Source: an uncultured Spirochaetota bacterium
Lineage (GTDB): Bacteria > Spirochaetota > Spirochaetia > JAFGXN01
NCBI GenBank assembly: GCA_944388995.1
Contig: CALXKN010000001.1
Span: forward strand, 1 to 64,000
Direction: 5' to 3'
DNA length: 64,000 nt
Part shown: in pieces, positions 50,791-60,188 of the stretch
Layout of the letters: every line of letters begins with the position of its first letter
How positions within the stretch are numbered: the stretch's first letter is position 1
Program-made: the position numbers and the translations under genes
The notes under the pieces: model-generated
The model's input: the letters and a program-made list of their open reading frames with translations, nothing else
Database searches by the model: none
What the model was told of the DNA's origin: nothing

Positions 50791-53544
50791 TTATTTTACG
50801 GTACACACAAAACGAAAACCGCCGTCTTCACGGTGTTCGGTCGGAACATCACTGTTACGAAATGCGATACGGCTGTACTGCAAATCGTCAAAAGCGCTTC
50901 CCCCCCGACGAACCCGAAACGATGCGGGCGCTTCCGGTCCGACCGGATCAATAACATACTCGATTTGTCCGTCATAAGAAGGGAAGAAACGGTACCAGTC
51001 CCAGACCCACTCGTAGACATTCCCGGACATATTTATTAATCCGACAGGAGTAGTGCGATCGCCGTCGTTGTCTGAATAGAGCTCGCTGTTACCATGAACA
51101 CGATTTCCTGAATTGTTATCGATATAAACATTGAAAGAATTATACGCATCGGGAGCCATTTGCGTCAGACCGTACCAAACATAACGATGGACTGTCTGAC
51201 GGTCTTCCAGAGTATACTGCGGACTATAAACCCACTCGCCGCTTCCATTGAAGCGGTAATGATCATCAATATAATCCCAGCCACAGCTGTAAGAAGCTCC
51301 GGAGAGACGGATACTTCCGTCAATGTATCCGGCCGCATATTCCCATTCGGCTTCAGTTGGCAAACGGAATCCCGTCCCTTTTCGGTTGAATACCACGCGG
51401 TCATACCGATCCCGCGCTTCGGAAGAGCTCATTTGGGAAATATCTCTCAGTGCACAGAGCGAAGCCTCTTCGACATCTTCCGTCTCCGTTGATCCGGCAA
51501 CCAAATAAACAGGAATCAACGGTTCCGGCGGATTTTTGGTATTATAATACTCCGTCAGCGCATTACACCAAACGACGGCATCATACCAAGAAATATCAAC
51601 AACCGGCAATTCAGCATCCGGAGTCGGCGATCCGCCGAAAACAGAACTTCCGCCTTCTTTTCCGGGAGAATAAAACCGGTAACCGCCTCCGGAGACAGCC
51701 CAATCATAGACAATCCGCCATAATTCATATTCGGTTTCGCTACGGTAAATCAGGAAATCTTCCGTTAAAACAACCTCTCTGACGGCCGTCACTCCCTCAG
51801 CGCCTGAAAACCACGTCCCCGCCGGAATCATTGACATCGGCAATTTCCGACCGGAAGGAAGCTCTAAATCCGGCGAGAACGGTCCAGCAGTCGGCATCGG
51901 CATCGCCTGCAGGTAAACAGGAGGCGATTTTCTGCCGGCAGCATCGTAAAGAAAGACGGCAAAAGTCGTCCGTACCCGATTCGACAAACCGCTGACAGTT
52001 TGGGACTGTTCTCCGCCTGCCTCTGTTGCGACATCAAGATCAAAACGCCCGAAAGTATCGCCGGTGAAATTTTCATACCGGTTTTTGACATCGTCGGAAT
52101 CCGTTCCGTATAAAAATCCGACCCTCACGCCATCCGAAGCGGATACAGAATTCGTCCATGTCAGCACTACGGATTGATTCCCCGCTGCAACCTTCGCATT
52201 CCGGACAGGCGGCAGTGATTCCGTCCCTCCCGCCGATTCCTGCGGAACAACCTCAAACGCTTTTTTGTCCTCCGGCCAATACTCATAAAGGCCGTTATAC
52301 GGCGAGGAATGATCGTTAACAACAATCAAAAACCAAAACCGCTCCGTCCGGGGATAGTCCAAATATGTCCCCAAATCCAGCGGATTTTCAATTCTGACGA
52401 CAGACGGTTCGTTAATTGAATCCGCTGTAAATTCCGACGAAGAGTGGTACAAATCGACTCCTGCCGCAGAATCCGGCGTTTTCCATGAAATCAATGCCTG
52501 TTCCTCAAAACGCGTTACCAACGGTTCAGCAGACAGAGTTTCCGGCTTAAAGGAAGAAAAAGGAACGGCATAAACAAAAAGTCCGGAAGACGAATTACCG
52601 GCCGTATCGTAAACGGTCAGCCGGAACGCATATTCAATCCCGTTCTGCAAACCGGTCACTTCAACCGTTTCCCGGTAAAATCCGTCAACAGTTTCCCCGC
52701 GTACTTCCTGATCAACTTTGATATCAGGCACATACCCCCGACGGCCGTAAACGATTTCCGTATAATCGTAATCATCGATTTCCGTTCCTCCGATCCGGGG
52801 AATAAACCAACGGATGCGGACAGCACCGCCGTTTTCGTATCCTTCGCCGGACAATGCCGAAATTTCCACTTCTTCGGGATCACCGGGAGCATCACCGTCC
52901 GGAGTCCCGTCTATACAAACCGGCGAAGACACATTACCGTACCCGTCGATTGCAGAGACAAAGAAACGGTAAGTAACATCGTTTTCCAAACCGGTAATTC
53001 GAAATTCGCTGTAATATCCTTCTCTGACGGCAACCGTCTGCGTACCCGTAGGATAAGAATCGGAGAGGCGAACAGTATGAATCCGAACAGCCGTGATACC
53101 CTGCTTTGTCGGAGTCAGCCACATCAAAGTCACACTTTTCAAACCTCGCTTAAGCGTCAGTTCCGACACGCTGGAAGGAACCGTCGTATCGACAGGCGTC
53201 GCACCGACGGAAACTCCGTCCGAAATCACGCCGTTTTTATCGACCACTTTCACGGTAAATGTATAATACACACCATTCTTCAATCCGTCTATCAGGGTAT
53301 CCGCCGGATTGACAGGCCCCTGATAGACGACAGCCGCACCGTCGGCCTCTTTGTATTCAACAGTGACATGAGAAAAAAAACGGCGATAATCGGGATCTCT
53401 CTTATCGGGAGTGACAAACGATAAAATCACAGCACCGTCCTGCGGCACAGCAGAAAGATCCGATACTTCATAACGGGGAAATAAAACGGTGCAGGATAAA
53501 AGAGAATGAAAAAAAATAAAAAGAAAAAAATGGAAAAATTTCAC
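50791..53544 (-). CDS. Large lipoprotein: fibronectin type III repeats plus FGE-like domain
   Basis: A 917-residue surface or periplasmic protein (lipobox SLLSC, C18). Residues ~25-560 hold about five fibronectin III-like modules. Residues ~590-915 are an FGE-sulfatase/SUMF1 fold with GFRLPTEAEWEYAAG, INMSGNVYEWVWDWY, RVRRGGSAFDD and GGFRFVC. The redox cysteines of true formylglycine-generating enzymes are missing after RGGS, so it is probably a binding module. The GTG start lacks a clear Shine-Dalgarno and lies 8 bp after a terminator; the start is the weakest part of this call. Confidence 0.83.
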   Translation of the reverse strand: MKFFHFFLFIFFHSLLSCTVLFPRYEVSDLSAVPQDGAVILSFVTPDKRDPDYRRFFSHVTVEYKEADGAAVVYQGPVNPADTLIDGLKNGVYYTFTVKVVDKNGVISDGVSVGATPVDTTVPSSVSELTLKRGLKSVTLMWLTPTKQGITAVRIHTVRLSDSYPTGTQTVAVREGYYSEFRITGLENDVTYRFFVSAIDGYGNVSSPVCIDGTPDGDAPGDPEEVEISALSGEGYENGGAVRIRWFIPRIGGTEIDDYDYTEIVYGRRGYVPDIKVDQEVRGETVDGFYRETVEVTGLQNGIEYAFRLTVYDTAGNSSSGLFVYAVPFSSFKPETLSAEPLVTRFEEQALISWKTPDSAAGVDLYHSSSEFTADSINEPSVVRIENPLDLGTYLDYPRTERFWFLIVVNDHSSPYNGLYEYWPEDKKAFEVVPQESAGGTESLPPVRNAKVAAGNQSVVLTWTNSVSASDGVRVGFLYGTDSDDVKNRYENFTGDTFGRFDLDVATEAGGEQSQTVSGLSNRVRTTFAVFLYDAAGRKSPPVYLQAMPMPTAGPFSPDLELPSGRKLPMSMIPAGTWFSGAEGVTAVREVVLTEDFLIYRSETEYELWRIVYDWAVSGGGYRFYSPGKEGGSSVFGGSPTPDAELPVVDISWYDAVVWCNALTEYYNTKNPPEPLIPVYLVAGSTETEDVEEASLCALRDISQMSSSEARDRYDRVVFNRKGTGFRLPTEAEWEYAAGYIDGSIRLSGASYSCGWDYIDDHYRFNGSGEWVYSPQYTLEDRQTVHRYVWYGLTQMAPDAYNSFNVYIDNNSGNRVHGNSELYSDNDGDRTTPVGLINMSGNVYEWVWDWYRFFPSYDGQIEYVIDPVGPEAPASFRVRRGGSAFDDLQYSRIAFRNSDVPTEHREDGGFRFVCTVK

Positions 53545-53552
53545 CGCTAAAT

Positions 53553-53582
53553 AAAAGACTCCCGACGGAACGGGAGTCTTTT
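53553..53582 (-). terminator. Terminator after the 397-residue lipoprotein gene
   Basis: A perfect 12-bp stem AAAAGACTCCCG/CGGGAGTCTTTT (53553-53564, 53571-53582) with a 6-nt loop; on the minus strand it ends in four T. The next gene begins 8 bp beyond. Confidence 0.85.
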
Positions 53583-53596
53583 AGTCAAAATCAGAT

Positions 53597-54790
53597 TTAC
53601 TTATTGACGGCGTCAACAATCAGCCCCGACCAAACCGGATCGGATCCCGCAAGACAATCCCATTGCATTTGGGCAAATGTCCAGTCCTGATTCCAAACAG
53701 TAAATTCCTTATCAATCAAACTGAACGCACTGATGCGGATATTTACCCCGACGCCCATTCCGAAATCCAGTGTCAGCAGTTGATTCCCGGAAACAGCGCC
53801 GGTCTGCAAATCAAAATCAACGGTACCGTCGTAATTCGCCGTCAGGAATTCGCGCGCCTGTAAATTGGCTCCGATAACGCCGTACAGCATAACACCGATT
53901 TTTTCATTGATACCGACCCCCGCATTGGCTTTGGCGTTGACGGAAACCGGCTCAATTTCGGGCATTCCCGCATCAAAATACTTTGTCGTCGCCCATTCAG
54001 CACCGTCATAAACAGCGCCCGCTCCGAAAGCAATGGTTTCAGAAACGGTCAGCCGCGCCCGGACAGATGCGTTAAAGTTTGCGTCCAAACCGATTTCAAT
54101 AATCGGCTGAAAAATAATGGGAACCGGTCCTGCCATAACAGTAATAACATTATAATTATACTCAAAAATGGGAACATAAGTATTGTAGTCGACGGAAGCA
54201 GTCAAATCGATATTCATTTCAGCCGTTAAAGACGCTTCCAGTTCAATAACAAATTTTTGCAGCTCAAAATCGGTGATATCAATATCAAAGTTCAGATAAG
54301 GATCAATACGGAGTTTGCCGTTCAGATCCAATCCGGCGTCAAGCGCAGACTCTTCATCCTCAACAAAATCGGCAATTCTTTTTGTTCCCAAATCAATTTC
54401 AAACGGCGATTCGGGGTTTAGTGTTACGCCACGCGCCAACGGCCGGGCCGAAACAATATCGGCTTCCGTCAGTTTGTAAGTGGACTTAAACTTTAAATCC
54501 TTAACCGCATTCGCCAACTGCGTGTCTTTAACGCTGTAAACACCATTGCTGACGGAATCAACAGCCAGCAAACGGCCTCCGGGCATATTGGAACCATCTT
54601 TTACAATGATGTAATCGGCGCCGGAGTAATCGTTCAACAATTTCAGACGACCTTCTTCGGCATTAAAATCCAAAACTTCATTGCTTTCGATGACAACGGT
54701 TCCGTCCGCCAGAACGCCGTCACTCTCCGCATATTCGACCTGACAGCCGAGTACGGAAAAAACGATTAATAAAATACCTAATAATTTCAT
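53597..54790 (-). CDS. Lipoprotein of unknown function, beta-rich
   Basis: A 397-residue lipoprotein (lipobox SVLGC, C16) that I do not recognise. After a polar region (20-130) come long alternating strands full of Asp, Ala and Val (residues ~150-370; LDLNGKLRIDPYLNFDIDITDF, then AEMNIDLTASVDYNTYVP and GLDANFNASVRARLTV), suggesting a beta-barrel or beta-solenoid. AAGGAG ribosome-binding site. It lies between two large Ig-type lipoproteins, so a surface role is plausible. Confidence 0.72.
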   Translation of the reverse strand: MKLLGILLIVFSVLGCQVEYAESDGVLADGTVVIESNEVLDFNAEEGRLKLLNDYSGADYIIVKDGSNMPGGRLLAVDSVSNGVYSVKDTQLANAVKDLKFKSTYKLTEADIVSARPLARGVTLNPESPFEIDLGTKRIADFVEDEESALDAGLDLNGKLRIDPYLNFDIDITDFELQKFVIELEASLTAEMNIDLTASVDYNTYVPIFEYNYNVITVMAGPVPIIFQPIIEIGLDANFNASVRARLTVSETIAFGAGAVYDGAEWATTKYFDAGMPEIEPVSVNAKANAGVGINEKIGVMLYGVIGANLQAREFLTANYDGTVDFDLQTGAVSGNQLLTLDFGMGVGVNIRISAFSLIDKEFTVWNQDWTFAQMQWDCLAGSDPVWSGLIVDAVNK

Positions 54791-54809
54791 AACTGTCTCC
54801 TTCTAGTAT

Positions 54810-54836
54810 ATTGTACCACGGCGGCGGAACTGTCAA
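54810..54836 (-). promoter_or_regulatory. Promoter of the 397-residue lipoprotein gene
   Basis: On the minus strand a perfect TTGACA (54831-54836) and TACAAT (54810-54815), with a short 15-bp spacer. Confidence 0.6.
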
Positions 54837-54870
54837 TCATATTATCAAAAAGTTAACATAAATTTGACGT

Positions 54871-57855
54871 TCACGGAACGGAAATATAGCCGCATTTCCG
54901 TTTTTCACCGCCATCGCGCGTGTATTCAAACATAGAGTTGCGGTGGGAAAAGGTCGTTCCGTTTTCGTAAAAACCAAGACGGTCACGCCACGTTTCTTCG
55001 GAAAAACGATAACTCGGACAGCTGTGCCCGACGCCGCTCCGTCCGTCACAGTCACCGACCCACCGGTTGCCGCTGAACTGAAACGACTCGCCGAGAGTAT
55101 TAGTCACCGTAACGGTATCATTGAGCGAAGCGTAATACCAGCAGTTTTCCAGAATGCCGTGAATATCAACCGTTCCGGGATAATCCCCGCCGACGGTCAG
55201 CGGAGTCTGGCGCTTGATTCCCTCGGGGGCAGACGCACTGTCAGCCTCAGCCGTGATCCCGACATAATAATCGTTATTACTTTTTGTAAACAGATAGAGA
55301 TACGCAATACCTCCCGTCAGCTTCAGCCGTTCGCCTTCATTATTAAAATGAAAATAATCAAGGAGCGTCGCCCTGTTTGAAGTCAGCCAATCGCTTTCCG
55401 GCCAAGAATCATCCCAAATACGGTAATAGAAAGAACCGGCAGTCTGCCCTGAAAAATAATTTTTTTGATTGACAAACGCCTCCAAATCTCCTTCACCCAA
55501 ATTAAACCGGCTTTGCAGGTGTCCGATTTCAACCAAAATATCGCGCAGCCACTCCTGATCTGTCAGATCTCTCATGCCGCTGTCTTTGGCTGTCTGAAGC
55601 GACGGAACCTCCGCTCCGTAAACATCGTCAAATCCGGATTTCCAGCCGCGGGCCTGTTTATCGGCGATTGTTTCCAGCTGAAAATACCAGGTATACGCCG
55701 TCTTTAGAGGCTGTCCGTCGCGGAGAGTGTAAGCATTTTCGGTAAGATTTTCCGCCAAAAGCGTTTCATCGGTCAACGAAAACGAAGAAGAACTGCGTGA
55801 AGCGTAAAGCCGGTAAAAATCGGCATTCACGGCCGCCGTCCATGAAAATTCAATACGATCTGTATAAACGCGGTCAGAGGCGGTAAATCCGTCCGCCGCC
55901 GGAAAAGGCCGGCACAACTGAATAATTTGATCTTCCGGATAATCCCCGACCGAAGCAACCGTTTCACCGTTTTCGTTACTGCGCGCCGGAATCAGTTTAT
56001 AAAAGGAAATTCCGTAAGGGACGGTGATGTACTCATTTTCGGAAACAAAACCGACCCGTTCCCAATCGGCTCCCAAACGTTTATCGGAGCGGTAAAGAAT
56101 CATTGAATTGATATACCCCGCCTCTTTTTGAGAGTGAGTCCACTGCAAACGATATTTATCCGAAGAGAGATTGTCGTCACTCAAATCAGAGCGGACGCCA
56201 AATCCCTCATAATTAAAAACAGAGACATAGCGGCGGACGGATGCCTCCATACCGTCGTAGAGAACCGTAAAGTCGACAGCATACTGCCCCGGCTTCCGGA
56301 GATTGATGAGTCCTGCCGCTTCCAGCGCCGCTGTCAGATTACCATCCTCCGGAAATCCGACGGAAACAGAGTCTCCCGCTTCCGTTGTACCGCCAACCGA
56401 AAGCGCATAGTCGTTTTCAGACAGCCGGTCGCCGGCACTGTCCGTAACAACGACTGACGGAAAGACAAATTCATCGGCAGCTCCGGTATAGCAGGCATAA
56501 ACAATGGCCTTTGTCTCTGTTCCCCCCGAATAAAAAAGCAGCTGCGCCGGAGAGCCCGACAGCATCTCAATTTTCCGCCAACACTCTTTTACATTTCCGC
56601 TGCGGTCAGACACCGTATACCGAAGCAGGTAAATATCGCCTTTGCGGGCCGCCGAATCGGGGAAGAGCGCGACGGCGTCGATCGTCCCGTCGGAAGCGTT
56701 GTAGCGAAAAAAAGCGGTTTGAACGCGACTCCATGGCAAATCTTTGTCACAGTTGTCGCTAACGGCCGGATAATTTTCTCCCTGCGGCTCTACAAATTTT
56801 TCACCGGCATTGAGATAAAAACAATCGGAAAGCTTCACGGCCTCCTGCCACGTATCCGCCGTTTCAGCGACTGTTGCATCAGCATTTCTTAAAATCAATT
56901 CGGGAGGAGTGGTGTCGACCAGCTCAAATCTCCTCTCGGCAAAAGCCTCAATATTTTCATCTGATCCGTCACGGGAATACCAATAATAAACGGAAAAATT
57001 CCCCGGCTTTCCGAAAGAAGGCGGCTGCGACCGGTACAATCCGGGAATAACTCCGACATCAGCCCCCCAACCTTTGCTTTCGGAAACCCCGCTTTCGAAA
57101 AAAGTCACCGCTCCGCCCGTTTCGCTGTGAGACCGCCCGACACCCGCTTCCATTCGATGAACCGACCGGGCATCACTCGGGTACGGAGGCAACAGAACCG
57201 CCGTCGGATAAGGATTCAGAAAAATCGAAACCCGGCCTTCCGCGGCATTGCCGTAAAAAACAAGGCGGCTGACAGGTTCTGCGGCCTTTCCCGAATAATC
57301 AAAACCATTATAATCGATTTGATAAATTCCTGCGCATGCGACCGTTTCTTCCGAAACAAAGCATCCGGCTCCGGAATCGAACCGTCTGACTGTGACCGCA
57401 AGACGGTCGGCCGTCATTTTACGTCCGTTACTGTCAAAAACAGCTGCCCCCGGATCCGAAAAAGGATTAGGATAAGCGGCAAAAAGCGGATTTGCTCCTT
57501 CCAGAATAATCCGCGGCGATTCAAAAGTCGGATAATACGGATCATCCCGAACTTCGACAATCAACTCGATTTCCTTTACAACGGAGAGACGGGTTATACG
57601 GTATTTCAAACGGTAACGTCCTGCCGTCGAAGTATCCAAAGTCCCGGAAACCAACTCAATCTCCGACGTTAAGTCTTTTTCTCCGGCTCCTTTAGCCTTT
57701 AAAACCGAAAAGACATCAAAAACGGAACCTTTCTCAACCGAAATTTCATAAACTCCGGTTGTCGCTTTTTCTCCGTTTAAATAAAAAACAACGGAATCGG
57801 TACAAGAGAAAAAAAATACGCAGAGCGCAATCGAAATCGAAAGAAAAAATCTCAT
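54871..57855 (-). CDS. Large lipoprotein with Ig-like and fibronectin III-like domains
   Basis: A 994-residue protein with lipobox FFFSC (C18). The N-terminal region has DUF5011-like bacterial Ig modules (GRYRLKYRITRLSVVKEIELIV, then LRYTVSDRSGNVKECWRKIE), followed around 580-740 by Fn3-like modules and a C-terminal ~170-residue unit with its own beta structure (LTVGGDYPGTVDIHGILENCWYYA). No catalytic motif was found. Upstream, TATAAT lies 8 bp before the ATG with no ribosome-binding site, so the mRNA may be leaderless. Confidence 0.75.
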   Translation of the reverse strand: MRFFLSISIALCVFFFSCTDSVVFYLNGEKATTGVYEISVEKGSVFDVFSVLKAKGAGEKDLTSEIELVSGTLDTSTAGRYRLKYRITRLSVVKEIELIVEVRDDPYYPTFESPRIILEGANPLFAAYPNPFSDPGAAVFDSNGRKMTADRLAVTVRRFDSGAGCFVSEETVACAGIYQIDYNGFDYSGKAAEPVSRLVFYGNAAEGRVSIFLNPYPTAVLLPPYPSDARSVHRMEAGVGRSHSETGGAVTFFESGVSESKGWGADVGVIPGLYRSQPPSFGKPGNFSVYYWYSRDGSDENIEAFAERRFELVDTTPPELILRNADATVAETADTWQEAVKLSDCFYLNAGEKFVEPQGENYPAVSDNCDKDLPWSRVQTAFFRYNASDGTIDAVALFPDSAARKGDIYLLRYTVSDRSGNVKECWRKIEMLSGSPAQLLFYSGGTETKAIVYACYTGAADEFVFPSVVVTDSAGDRLSENDYALSVGGTTEAGDSVSVGFPEDGNLTAALEAAGLINLRKPGQYAVDFTVLYDGMEASVRRYVSVFNYEGFGVRSDLSDDNLSSDKYRLQWTHSQKEAGYINSMILYRSDKRLGADWERVGFVSENEYITVPYGISFYKLIPARSNENGETVASVGDYPEDQIIQLCRPFPAADGFTASDRVYTDRIEFSWTAAVNADFYRLYASRSSSSFSLTDETLLAENLTENAYTLRDGQPLKTAYTWYFQLETIADKQARGWKSGFDDVYGAEVPSLQTAKDSGMRDLTDQEWLRDILVEIGHLQSRFNLGEGDLEAFVNQKNYFSGQTAGSFYYRIWDDSWPESDWLTSNRATLLDYFHFNNEGERLKLTGGIAYLYLFTKSNNDYYVGITAEADSASAPEGIKRQTPLTVGGDYPGTVDIHGILENCWYYASLNDTVTVTNTLGESFQFSGNRWVGDCDGRSGVGHSCPSYRFSEETWRDRLGFYENGTTFSHRNSMFEYTRDGGEKRKCGYISVP

Positions 57856-57863
57856 CCGCTTAA

Positions 57864-57892
57864 ATTATAACCTGTATTGTAAAAAATCACAA
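57864..57892 (-). promoter_or_regulatory. Promoter of the 994-residue lipoprotein gene (leaderless arrangement)
   Basis: On the minus strand TTGTGA (57887-57892), 17-bp spacer, perfect TATAAT (57864-57869). Eight bases separate the -10 from the ATG. Confidence 0.7.
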
Positions 57893-57913
57893 TCTCCGGG
57901 ACACAAAACTTCG

Positions 57914-60100
57914 TTACCGCAAACCGGGAAACGAAAGCGGCGGCGCCGAAGGATTTTCGACGGTCGTAAAAAACTCTCCGCAGCCGGAAATCGGTGCGGC
58001 AGCAATCGAACGATCGGGAAAAAGAAAATTGAGCCCTGTCTGACGATCAGAACGGATTCGCCAACTGAAGGAAACCGGTTCGCCGTCGGCGGAAAAGACA
58101 GCCGATTCGCAAACGGCCGCCCGCGTCGCCAAAACAGGGAAATCACCGGAAACGCGCCGCTCGCACGCACAGCCGAACGAAGCCGCCGCAGCAACCGCTT
58201 CGTCGTCGTTCAACTCCGGCCAAATTTGAATACGATTGCAGCCGTGTTCAATAAAGAACCGAGCAGCAAATGCATTGACTGCCGGCAGCGGATAGGAAAC
58301 GGTCAGCACCGCATCCGCCGGATACGAAAAATCGAGCTGAAACAAAGACGTCAACCGAAAGCGTTTGATACCGCGGGAGGCAGCTTCTTCGACATGCCGT
58401 CTCCACAATTCAACATCCGAATCCGAAAGAAAACACGGCAGAAGCAATTCATCGCCGGCAACAGCCGTATCCGCTTCCGAAACGCAGCGCACTGCCGAAC
58501 GACCGTCGGGGGTTTGCCGGCAGCCGAAAACTGTGAGCGTTTCGTCGAGGACCGTTTTGCTCCGCCAAGCGTCGGCAGCCGCCCGCACCGCCTCCTGCCG
58601 CGGCCGCCCGGGAACCGGAGCCCCGCGCCACGCCTCTTCAATTTCCCGCCGCCACCGTTTTTGCAGCGAAACGGGAACAAACCACCGCCCTTCGACGTCG
58701 GCCGTCACCCTTCCCGCCTTCCAATCGGCGCCGCCGCAACGGGAAAAAATTCGCCGCAATGTTTCTTCATCGACTGCGGAAGTTTCGGCGGCCGCCGGAC
58801 GGTACGGCAGCCGCCGCTCGGTTTGAGGCGCTCCGGTCACGGCAACCGACAACGCTTCTCCGGTCAGCTTCACGGTCAGCGGCAGCGGACGGCGGTCGTC
58901 AAAACGCTTCATTCTCTCCAAAAATTCGGGGGACTTACCGATTTGCGCTCCGACTCGATACAAAACAACTTCATTTGAATTTTTCCCTTCAGCCATCGAA
59001 AAACCGGCTTCAAACGTAAAAATCCGCCCCGGACGGACAACGCTGACAGCTTTTCCGTTTGATTCAATGCGTTTTAACGTGACAATACGGGCATCGGAAG
59101 CGCCGCCGATACGCAATTTGTCTCCGAGTTTAACTTCAACCAACGCTTTTGCCGTCCGTCGAAAACCTTTAGCCGCAATCAAAACCGCCGCCGCCTCGCC
59201 CGTCTGCCGCGACGGTTTACCCAAAAGCGTTTTTCGGCTTTTTCTATCGTAAAAACCGATACCGACGGCACGCACGGCAGTTCCCTTCAGGATTCTTTCC
59301 GCCTCTTCGATAACTTTCTTATCGGAGGCATCGTTATCCAACAGTAAGCGGTAAGCGCTGACGGTTTTGTGAACATAATCGACGCGCTTGAGTCTCCCTT
59401 CGATTTTAAGTGAGTCAATTCCAAGTTGTTTCAGCGAATGAATCAGCGGAACCGCCTGCAGATCGTCCGGAGAGAAAATCGGAGAGCGAACGTTGTCTGC
59501 GCTCCGGTAAAGACGGCGGCACGGCTGTTTACACTTTCCCCGATTGCCGCTGAAGCCGCCCTGAATCGAAGAGAAACAGCACATTCCGGAGAGGCTGCAG
59601 CAGAGCGCGCCGTGAATAAAGACCTCCAGCTCGGTCGGCCGCCTTTCAGCCAGAGCGGCGACTTCCGCCAGCGTCAGCTGCCGCTCCAAAATGACACGCG
59701 CAATACCGGCGCGCGCGGCAACCCTCAGACCGGCGCGGTTATGGATTCCCGCCTGCGTCGAGGCGTGCAGCCGGAATTCGGGGAAAAAATCGCGGCAGAT
59801 TTTCACCGCGCCCCAATCCTGGATAATCAGTGCGTCGGGCTCCAACCGCGACAGACGCTCCAACTCGGCGGTAAAACCGTCGATTTCACCGTCTTTGATC
59901 AGCGTATTCATCGTAACATAGAATTTTTTCCCGAAGTCCTTCGCGTAACGGCTCAGCCGGCTCATTTCATCATAAGTAAAATTCCGGTTCCGTTCGCGGG
60001 CATTGAAACGCGAAACGCCGGCGTAAACCGCATCCGCTCCCGATTCAAACGCCGTTACCGCACACTCCAACGTTCCGGCAGGCGCCAGCAATTCATTCAT
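57914..60100 (-). CDS. Peptidase U32-family protein, probable rRNA/tRNA hydroxylation enzyme
   Basis: A 728-residue protein. The N-terminal barrel (1-260) starts ELLAPAGTLECAVTAFESGADAVY and holds the U32 signature EVFIHGALCCSLSGMCCFSS with a second cysteine pair in RGKCKQPC; these cysteines bind an Fe-S cluster. The long C-terminal half matches the large RlhA (YdcP) group, which hydroxylates 23S rRNA, rather than the short TrhP group. ATG 60100 is chosen for GGAG upstream; a GTG at 60118 is possible. Confidence 0.85.
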   Translation of the reverse strand: MNELLAPAGTLECAVTAFESGADAVYAGVSRFNARERNRNFTYDEMSRLSRYAKDFGKKFYVTMNTLIKDGEIDGFTAELERLSRLEPDALIIQDWGAVKICRDFFPEFRLHASTQAGIHNRAGLRVAARAGIARVILERQLTLAEVAALAERRPTELEVFIHGALCCSLSGMCCFSSIQGGFSGNRGKCKQPCRRLYRSADNVRSPIFSPDDLQAVPLIHSLKQLGIDSLKIEGRLKRVDYVHKTVSAYRLLLDNDASDKKVIEEAERILKGTAVRAVGIGFYDRKSRKTLLGKPSRQTGEAAAVLIAAKGFRRTAKALVEVKLGDKLRIGGASDARIVTLKRIESNGKAVSVVRPGRIFTFEAGFSMAEGKNSNEVVLYRVGAQIGKSPEFLERMKRFDDRRPLPLTVKLTGEALSVAVTGAPQTERRLPYRPAAAETSAVDEETLRRIFSRCGGADWKAGRVTADVEGRWFVPVSLQKRWRREIEEAWRGAPVPGRPRQEAVRAAADAWRSKTVLDETLTVFGCRQTPDGRSAVRCVSEADTAVAGDELLLPCFLSDSDVELWRRHVEEAASRGIKRFRLTSLFQLDFSYPADAVLTVSYPLPAVNAFAARFFIEHGCNRIQIWPELNDDEAVAAAASFGCACERRVSGDFPVLATRAAVCESAVFSADGEPVSFSWRIRSDRQTGLNFLFPDRSIAAAPISGCGEFFTTVENPSAPPLSFPGLR

Positions 60101-60116
60101 CCGCTTCTCCGCCTTC

Positions 60117-60144
60117 ACTATACCGCCGATTTACGGAAATGCAA
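60117..60144 (-). promoter_or_regulatory. Promoter of the U32 gene
   Basis: On the minus strand TTGCAT (60139-60144), 16-bp spacer, TATAGT (60117-60122). It is divergent from the folE promoter, 10 bp away. Confidence 0.6.
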
Positions 60145-60154
60145 AGCGTTTTGT

Positions 60155-60183
60155 TTGAATTTTTTCGTCTTTTCTGCTAATAT
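60155..60183 (+). promoter_or_regulatory. folE-folP-folK promoter (leaderless arrangement)
   Basis: TTGAAT (60155-60160), 17-bp spacer, TAATAT (60178-60183). Five bases separate the -10 from the ATG at 60189 and no Shine-Dalgarno is present. Confidence 0.65.
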
Positions 60184-60188
60184 GAGCC

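Noticed and set aside
50791-53544. FGE domain as the maturase for the sulfatase at 24507
   Set aside because: The domain lacks the redox cysteines, is on an exported lipoprotein, and the sulfatase is serine-type, which FGE does not modify.
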